Assembly (NCBI RefSeq): GCF_003945595.2
Contig: NW_024104357.1
Location: 62,001 to 126,000 of the forward strand
Reading direction: 5' to 3'
DNA length: 64,000 bases
Source of the DNA: Pipra filicauda
Taxonomy: Eukaryota > Chordata > Aves > Passeriformes > Pipridae
The translations under genes and the position numbers were made by a program. Of this stretch, positions 55,201 through 64,000 are shown piece by piece (position 1 is the stretch's first letter; the number at the start of each line of letters is the position of its first letter). The notes under the pieces were generated by a model. It was given only the letters and a program-made list of their open reading frames with translations, was not told the DNA's origin and searched no databases.

Positions 55201-56252
55201 CAGTACACTTAAGAAGAAACAAGTAATACCACATGGTCTGAATATTTGCCCTCTGAACCACATACTTGTATCTTCCTTTAGGGTGACAAGACTTCAGCAC
55301 TTGAAAAAAGCATACTATAACCAAAATACAGTAACTTTCCACTGTTTTTTAAAAACTGATACACACCAAAGCAATAGTGACTCCCCATTTCCAGGAGACA
55401 AAACAGTTTTTATGGTGTGTTTTGACAAAAGCTCTATTTATTAATATTTCCATGCTGTGAATTGATGTGTTATATCATAATAATTCTCAACAAAATGAAT
55501 ATGGATTTACACATGAGACACTAACAGCTCCAAAAGGAGCTGTTAATAAAGACCATTGAATAAAAGAACACTTAAATGTAAGGATTTAGTGAACTGCAGA
55601 AACCAATACCTAACAAATACTGTAAATGAACGTAATACTAAATTGTACCAAACTATCAGTCCACTTGTATGACAAATAAATAGATAAATCATTGAGTGTC
55701 CTTACCAGAACTACTCTCTGAAACCCCACAAAATTGTGATGAGGCAGCAGTACAGCCCTTGGTATTACACCACCTGTAACACAAACCATATTATGATAGT
55801 TTCTATCAATGTTTATTTTAAAGGATGAAAAAAGGATAAAAGCTATTTTTCTACCAGTCTTTTTACTGAAAGAATTAAAACAACATTCAGTTTCCTACTG
55901 ATAACAATATATGCTTAGTTAAGAAAATAAACAAACAAAAATTAAAGACCATCTTTTGATTATTTACATGGAATTTATTTAAAAAACAAATTACAGGCAC
56001 AGTTTCAACTCTATCCTCTTGTCACTGTGTTAGTTGAAAGCAAAACCCCACCTCAGAACAGAGCATTAGCTTCAAAGGAACTTCTGTTCTTTTTGTCTGC
56101 CCACACTGACAAAGGGGAACTTTATAAGAATCCAGATTAAAGTTTACAAATGGGTAAGTATTGATGCAGAAGCTTATTGCAGTGTTAGCCAATACATACA
56201 ACTAAAATAATTCAATAGCAAGATAAAAATTAGGAAACATAAGGCCACGATC

Positions 56253-56271
56253 AAACAAACAAACAAACAAA
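56253..56271. repeat. (AAAC)n microsatellite
   Basis: Between four and five AAAC units in the long 5'-UTR intron. Confidence 0.8.
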
Positions 56272-58557
56272 ATTTGTTTTCAAAAGTCATCATTTTTGAG
56301 CTGAATTTAACACCAAAAAAGTAAAAAGAGCACAATATATGAAATAATCCTTAAAATACCCTCATGAAGTTAATTTCTACAGGCAACTTCAAAACTTAAA
56401 ACACTTCCTACAAGTACATTATGCACCTGTGATCAGAATAATTACTGATCCTATATTTGTGTAACACAGTGTATTCCCACCACCAATACTCATTACAGAT
56501 TAAATCATTAGAGTGATCTTATGTAAACTAGGGGATTAACAAGAAAAGGTTTGAAGGCAGAAGCACAGGAACACTGTCTGGGCACCACAAGAAAAGAATC
56601 CATATATCAAAAATAATGCTGTTTGAAGCAGGACATACTCAATAGTAAAAAAGATAAAACCCTGCCTCAAATGGAAGAGGATCTGAAAAGCAACAAGCAA
56701 TTTTCCATATACTAAACTTGAGCTACAAAGGTTCATGAAATACGTTACAAATAATACTGAAACTTCCCAAACACCTCCTCAAAACAAGGATTAAAACCAA
56801 GGAAGGCAACACATGCCTTAAACAGGATGTAGCATTTCAGACGTTCCATCATCCTAAAAGTAACCACTGACCTCTAAGAAACCCTCAGCTATTTAGTCTG
56901 TTGCTAAGCTGAATAAGACTTAAAAATGTTGTTTTCCTTTTTTGATTGAGGAATCACAGGGTATTTAGGTCTGCAATCATTTTCCATGTTTAAATTCCCA
57001 AGAGATTCAAGTAAACTTCTCTCTCCCTCCCTCCAGCAAAACCTCCAACAGCCAAATGGACATTTGTCACCAAAACCACAGGAAGAGCTCTGGGTGAGAG
57101 ATGGGAGAATGCCACATGCACTGATGGCACTACACTATTCCATGTATAGAGATGGTAGCATTTAATTAATATTTAATTCACATCTACATATCAACAGTTC
57201 TACTTTTCAGAACAAGAAGACATAAATACACCGTTGCAGAGGAGTCAGAAATAAATGCTACAAAGCATCACTGTGAGATCACCAGTGCACTCAGAATAAA
57301 GTCAGTTTATTCATCACTACATTTCCGAGAAAAACATTCCAGTACCACCACCCTGGACTGGAAAAGTATCCTGGTCCTCTCTGTAACACTTACTGACAGT
57401 AGTTCACAAGATAACTGAAAAGGTCCTGACCCCATATTAATGTAATTTTAATCCTCTGCTAGGCTATCATGTACTGTTTTGATCATTTCCATGAACCTAA
57501 CCGTATATACCAACTGTACTGCTAAAATTTAATTCGGAAAAAATAATCAGAAGCAAAGTTTAAAACACTTATAAAATTTTAACTCTAAGTGCAAAAGGTC
57601 ATTAAAAGGGGATGTTGATCCTCCTGGCTGAACAAACAAGACGAAGCAGTAAGTTTCAACACTTCCATGGTTTGAACTTTGTACACTTTATGTTTACATT
57701 AAGTACTTTTCATTCATTTGGAAGAAACTCTGTTTCAAGTAAATAACCAAAATTCCCCCCAAAATGATGCCAAACAGGAGAAAGAATCCAGAGGCCCTAA
57801 AGGAGGGCAGGGTACCACCACACCCTCAACAGAAGCTGCTTTAAGAGAAATTCCTTTCCTCTCCACAATTCCCCAGAGAGCACACAAAAAACACAACACA
57901 GAAGACCAGAAATTCACCATTGCATTAACCTCCAGCAGCAAAGCTGCTCACAGTTAACTCATTTGCCATGGGATGGAGAGGGCTGAGGTGCACAGCAAGA
58001 ATTAAATGCATGGTCCAACTTATCAGGGCTTTTAAGAACAACTAAGGGGCAAAAGTAATTTTTCAGATGGTTCCAACAGTCAGCTACTTCTGCAGGCACT
58101 TGCAGAACATAATGTGACTATCAGAGAATCCCCTAAATTATATTTATCCTGAAAACCTTTTTAACCTGTTTCAAGTCAATATATGAGTAAAAGCCATGGT
58201 ATGTGTGGCAGAAGCACACTACATAAAGAGAATATGTTCTTTTTTTTTTTAATCTATGTTAGTGACATGAGCAGAATTTGTAGCAAAAAAAGCTTCACAT
58301 ACAGTGAAGGATGTAGGATAAAAACTTTGAATTTAATTATATTCCTACCAAGTGATGTGATGAAATGAAGCACATTCCACAGTGCTCACCTATAATCACA
58401 GGGCATAATTTCTCTTACTATATCCTCACTCTTCAGATATGAATTGCTTCATAGTTACATGCTCAGTCTTTTATTTTTCTTCCAAGATGACTATCTACAT
58501 GTGTTTTAGGGAATCTGATGAGAATCAGACTGCAAAACTACAGTCTCATCATAGTTT

Positions 58558-58573
58558 AAAAAAAAAAAAAAAA
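58558..58573. repeat. A16 homopolymer
   Basis: An uninterrupted A run in intronic sequence. No associated retro-insertion body recognised. Confidence 0.8.
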
Positions 58574-61500
58574 GATGAGCAGGAAGGAAAGGCCTAAGAG
58601 ATTTACCAGCCTCAGGGGGAGGACAAGAACAGAAAACACTGCAAAAATGTGCATGATTTTGAGAACCAAACATTTTCTCTGATGCTAACAGGCAGGCTTA
58701 ACAACTGTATCTGTTACTAAACTGCTCACACTCCATAAGAATTTGTGCATTGTGAGCATGAAATCTTTCCCACTGCAGCTTAAAATATCTATGCATTTAA
58801 AAACCATATGCAAAAATAGACATTACTTCCCCACTGCAAAATTAATTACAGAGCAGGAGTTTCATCTTACTACCATCAATACACGTGATGATGCCGCATG
58901 TAAACACACTGCACTTGTTTTGGCAAAGGACAGCAACACGAATGGTAAAATTTAAAGGATCCTGTGAAAATGTCACTCTCTTTCCTGAAGTGGCTGATTA
59001 ATATGAGTGAAGGTGGAGGATGGGAACCTGAGAAGGCCATGCTGGATTAACCTGCTGCTAGAGCGTGCTCCTCGATCAGCACGGAGCCCATTCACTCATT
59101 TCACGGGTGGGGTTTTTTCCACAACCTTCTTCATTTTGCTGACAGAAAGAAACACAGAGAAAATGTGTCCAGTACGTCTCTAAATTAAAGGATATAGCTA
59201 TCCACACTAGACTGACTTAATTTCTTCCAATGATAGCTTTGTTTGCAACCCTCCCAAGCTTTGGGCAGCAACTTCTATTAGATGTTCTCCTCCTCCACCT
59301 CTTGTCACTGAAATCCTTATTGCTATTAGATGGGGACTCCTTAGGTCCCAATTTTTAAATTAAACACCCAAAAAATCCACAAAAATACTCCCAAAATTGG
59401 TTTTCAACAAACAAACAAATAGCTTTGTTTTAATGACTGGCGTTTTTGCTTGTTTTGATTTTAAACCATGTTTAGTTAGGGAAAACAAGAAAAAAAGTAA
59501 ATTATGTCATAAACAGTACTGATGGGCATTTTATAAATTGAATATGGCCCATCACAGAGAGAGAAATTATCTACTTTTAGGAAGTATTGTTTACTGCTGT
59601 CTTCCCCACCAGACCACCTGTTAACAGTATTTGATGTTGTTTCCTTTCTGTATGATGACTATAGATGAGATATCTGATCTGCTCGCTACAACTCATTCCC
59701 TCTAATGCCTCTATTTCAAAGACCATCCAACCAACAAATGACACCAGCCTTAAGGCAATGCCCCAAGTAAATGTGCATCTATTCTTCTCTTCCTTATCCC
59801 CTGTCATTTCCATAATTCATCCTCTTAACGATTTAAGTGCAGAGGATATTTTCAAAGTACATCAATGGAGCTCAAAAAGTCTTATGGTTGACTGACTGCC
59901 AAGGGCACTTCAAGGAAGCAAGAAGTATGTGCGACTATTTTGGAAACAAGATGCTGAAGTTCTCATTCTTTCTATTTTAGAGACAGATATTCCAATTCTT
60001 TGTCCTGATCATAATTCACACTACTTGGTTTGAAGTATTTCAGTTTTGTAAGTATACACTTAGTGGGAAAAAAAAAAAAAAATCAAACACAGGAATTATT
60101 TTTACCAAACTGGAAGGCAGAAGCATTTTATTTGCTAAAGGTTGCCTCCTCTAGTGCTGTTTCATGACTGGTGATGCAAATGCTACAGGCACTACTTCAC
60201 AGACTCATTAAAAATGATCTCTGGAGCTTGCATCTCTTTTCCTTAAAAAGCAGCCTTCAAAGTGTAAGCCACTCAAAAGCATTGTAAAGCTGGCTTGTCA
60301 TTTTCTCATTCCTGAAAACCCTCTATTTTGCCGTTTTAGATTTTGGAAAATTAATATATTTTTCTTATCCCACCCCCCCCCACCACCATTCCATACAACC
60401 TCTAGCAGCTTATTTTATGCCATCAGCCAGCATCACTGTCACCATTCCCAGAGCAGAAGGCTGCTGCATAGTTCATGCCTGCCTCTGAATTCATGACCAG
60501 AGGTTCACCCTTCTCCACGTGCAGAAAACGAGCAGCCTTCATCTTTCCATTTACCCCCATTAAGTCAGTGCCATCGTGTTCTCCCAGGAGAAAAGTGCAA
60601 GAGCTAAAACACCACAAGCGACAGCAGCCAAGGGCACTCAGAAATCAGGTCTGCCCTTGCTGCTCTTGAACTATGAGGAGGAAAGAGCCAAACTGCTGGG
60701 CAGTGACTGTGTTTTGCTGGAGTCCCAGTTCCTTTGAACAGATATCAAGCAGCACACTTTGGGATGGAGCACACCCCCAAAACTGGGCTTTAATTTGCTT
60801 GGAAATGTATGTAAAAATAGTAGGGCTTGGTCCTAAACCGGACAGAAAGCAGGTTTGTATCATAATTATGTCATATCTAATTAAAGTCCACATCACTAAA
60901 AGAGAGATTCGCCAACGTAGATACAAACGTCACTGGGCAGCCACGGTGGTTCTCAAAACCCGCAGTTGGAACATAGCTCAGGACAGGAAAGTGTAATAAA
61001 GCTACTGACTGAATAACCTGATTGCTGGAATGTAGTAGATTTTGCTTTATTTTATAGCGTTGTAATAACACCTTACTAGAGGGAACGACAGGTTCTTGGA
61101 TTTCAGAGATGCAATTCAATCCGTATATGGAGTTACCACACCAACAGCTCTTGCACTCTCCCAGGAGAGTCAAGGTAAATTCTTGGCTCAGGTCTGTAGT
61201 GAAAATAAACAGGCAGCATTAATCTAGTCAGCATTTATTCATAAATTACAATAAAACCTCCCAAAACTTAGGTTACTAAGTGGCAGCCCAAAAGACTGTG
61301 AGTGCACTAGTCAGGACTCACAGCAAAAAGAAGGTGCCTGAAAAAGTCTTTAACATAGCTCTTGTAATCTGTCTATCATTTGCTTACAGAGACAAAATCA
61401 TCTTGGGACAGATGGATTCACAAAGTCAACTGAACAACTCAAACCAGACTTATTCACGCCTGCGGTCCTGCTCCACGGAAAAGACTTTGACAAGGAAATA

Positions 61501-62422
61501 AGAGTCTATTTTTCTTCAATTTTAGAAGCCTTGCAGCTGTGTATTGCTTAATAATTTAGTTTGTTAAAGGCAACAACTGTCAAAATCTATACAAACTAAT
61601 TTGTCGTGCAGCAATTTTACATTATTGGAATCTTGTTATAATCAGACTAACGCACGCTAGCGCGTTCTAACCATGCCTATAATTGGGTTCTTGGCTGCAC
61701 AGGCCTAAAGACAGTAATCCAAAACATCTTCCAATTATGCTGAAAAAGCATAATATGTGGAAAGTTACATTACTTAATTTTCAGACTCAATGGGCCTTTA
61801 ATAATATGAGAAAATAAAATATGTTTGCAAAAGGACACTAATTTGTGGTGCTACTCAGAAAGTTACGTGTTTGAGTAGGAAAACACTGTCTCAAGACCCA
61901 CAAATACCAGAGCAGCACATACAGAGATACTTATGGAACATACGACAAACTTGAATACAGAAGGTCAAAAATCCATTCAACTGGAAGAATATATTCCATG
62001 TCTAGACATCCGAAACAAACAGGGATCCCAGCCACTAAAAACATTCTGTATTTCAAAACTCAGGTAGGTGTGAAAGTAACTCATGAACTTCCAACACATG
62101 AACTGTCTATTGCCCTTGCTCTCAATCCTTCACAGGGCAGCTGAAGTTCCTTGAATTTACTGGTAGACCAGCAGCAGCTCAAGACACAAGTACAGGAATC
62201 ATTGCTTCATATTTCCACTGTTTGACAGATACTTCCTGTGTATTGGCATACAGGTAATTTTTAAGATGTTTAAAGTGTTGTGACCTGCTGTATTAGAACT
62301 TTGACAAATATGGTTTATTATTTTTGATACGAAAGATTAGCAAGTAAATATTAGAAGGACAAACAGGATTGCCCAGATGCAGACACACTTCTTAGCAGAG
62401 GAGAAAGCACTGAAGTTGCTGC

Positions 62423-62496
62423 AGAATCACAGAATCGCTTAGGTTGGAAAAGACCTGAGATCAGAGTCCAATCAGACCCAACACCACAATGTCAAC
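62423..62496 (-). mobile_element. CR1 LINE, 3'-end fragment
   Basis: On the plus strand it reads agaatcacagaatcgctt then aggttggaaaagacctgaga and a decayed continuation (tccaatcagacccaac), the reverse complement of a CR1 3' tip. The right boundary is approximate. Confidence 0.8.
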
Positions 62497-64000
62497 GCTT
62501 GAAATACAAGCAAATTTCTGTAAATTTTCAATGTATTAAGGGATTTTTTTTATTACTAGAGAATCTTAAAATTTGCCTAAACACCTTGGCAGATTAAGAA
62601 TGAATCTTGCAGTGGGTTCTCATTATTACAAGAGAAGCAACTGGACTATGTTACACACGAGGCTACTTACCATAAGCACATGCATAGACAAAAGATTCCC
62701 TGAGTCACAGGGAACTGAAAACAAAAACATGAACTGTCATGCAAAAAGAGACAGAAAAATACACAGGGACAAAAACTTCAAAACAGCCCTCTGATAGTCA
62801 CTTCCAACATGGTTCAAACTAACCATGAAACAAGAGAAATTACAGAAATCACACTTCATGTGCCCTGCAGAGTTTAAACACGGGTCTTGTTATCTGCCTT
62901 CATACACAACTCTCACCACCAGTGCTGGCGAGTGTGTCAGTGGTGTCAGCTCTTCTTCAGACCACCGTGAACTGGACAAACACTACCAGCTGCACTTTAT
63001 CAATGGACAACTGAACCTCAAGCACTTCTTGAAATGGTGTGGGTCCCAAGTGATGCCCAAAACACCAGCTTCTCCAGCTGAAGCTCACTGCACCAGTGAC
63101 ACAAGTTGTCTTGAGTTGGTTCTCTGCCCAGAGATGTCCTGGGTACAACACAGTACGTAAGAGCCAGGAAAAAGAACCCAAAAAAAGCATCACAAATAAA
63201 CCAACTTGCTTTGAAATTGAAATCTTTGGATATCTGCAAGAAAATGGGGAGCAAGAAGCTTTCCTTCAAGGAGTCTGTCTATCTGGAATTGTTTGTTTCA
63301 CGACGATGACTCCATGAGCTACACTGAAAAACATGCAGAGACACAGCTTTGTGGAGACCAAACACAAAAGCTCAACACCTTTGGAAGGGTGCTGGCAGTT
63401 GTCAATTTGGCTTGAAAGCTCCAAGTCCCACACTGTGCTTCCTCTATCATCAATAACTGTGCCTTCCAACACGCAAACAGCTGCATGCAAACCCCCACCC
63501 CCCGAAGTGCAGGGTATTAAAAGGCAAAACACTACATCTGCTTGTTGTCAGACATTTGGTACTAATATGGGCTTTTCCTCACACTTGTAACAAATGCTGA
63601 GAAGACCTTTATGCAGAAGATGCAGCACGTGGTCAAAGGGACCATGGTACTTCCACTAACAAGTGCATTCCACAAGTAAAGGAAGCCGGGTTTTAATCTA
63701 ACAATAGCAAATGCTTTCTAGGACAGAACTTAAACCTCCTAGGACAGCAGCTAAATGAGTAATGTAAACTCTACAGATAGTGGGGAAACATTTTTTGTTC
63801 CCTGTGAGTTGAGTGCTCACAGCAAAGTTACACAAGAGGGACAAGATACAAAGGCAACACACACGAATTCTGCAGCAGTTACAGCCTGGGGTATCACGGC
63901 ACTGTTCTACAGAGTTTGATGGAATGCATTTAAAAATGTTTGGATATGTGACAAAACGGATCTAAAAATATCAAGCATATACAAAGTATAACGCATCTCT

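Larger units (their letters stand above)
38906..64000 (-). other. TBL1XR1: TBL1XR1 5'-UTR intron (partial, runs off the right edge)
   Basis: More than 25 kb of non-coding DNA lies upstream of the ATG exon's acceptor. The family gene has non-coding first exon(s) and a long first intron, and no CpG-island promoter is visible here, so the promoter is inferred to lie beyond the window. Contents I can name are two CR1 tails (45569-45631, 62423-62496), a probable retroviral fragment (51584-52293), simple repeats, and AT-rich stretches with homeodomain-type sites. A short non-coding exon could be hidden here and would not be recognisable by eye. Confidence 0.8.

Overview
This is eukaryotic, almost certainly avian, DNA. 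It carries most of one gene, TBL1XR1 (TBLR1), on the minus strand. The bird assignment rests on 3'-end fragments of CR1 LINEs of the avian type (22569-22860, 45569-45631, 62423-62496), long AT-rich non-coding DNA, short GT-AG introns in the 3' half of the gene, and a protein that matches vertebrate TBL1XR1 wherever I compared it from memory.

Layout. Positions 1-480 hold a GC- and CpG-rich block with a CCGT/CCAT microsatellite, which looks like a CpG island of unknown owner. From about 480 to 16,950 I see no gene. This flank downstream of TBL1XR1 contains short stretches rich in homeodomain- and POU-type sites (best at 8,400-8,640) that look like conserved non-coding elements. The TBL1XR1 3' UTR runs from the stop codon at 22,275-22,277 down to about 16,950. 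Fourteen coding exons lie between 22,275 and 38,860. All have consensus splice sites and their phases join exactly to give 513 codons plus a stop. The exon with the ATG also carries 45 nt of 5' UTR. From 38,906 to the right edge is more than 25 kb of the first (5' UTR) intron, so the promoter and first non-coding exon(s) should lie beyond the window. This intron contains two small CR1 tails and a probable endogenous retrovirus 5' fragment: LTR, leader with a ~50-bp tandem repeat, and a truncated gag-like start (51,584-52,293).

Function. TBL1XR1 is a LisH / F-box-like / WD40 protein of the NCoR/SMRT-HDAC3 co-repressor complex. It also acts as a nuclear-receptor and Wnt/beta-catenin co-regulator exchange factor. 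The exon layout follows the domain layout: LisH and F-box-like regions in the first three coding exons, the WD40 propeller in the other eleven.

Limits. The UTR end, regulatory calls, retroviral call and CpG-island role come from reading the sequence without alignment, and have moderate or low confidence. I found no other protein gene, tRNA, rRNA or CRISPR array, and no processed pseudogene.
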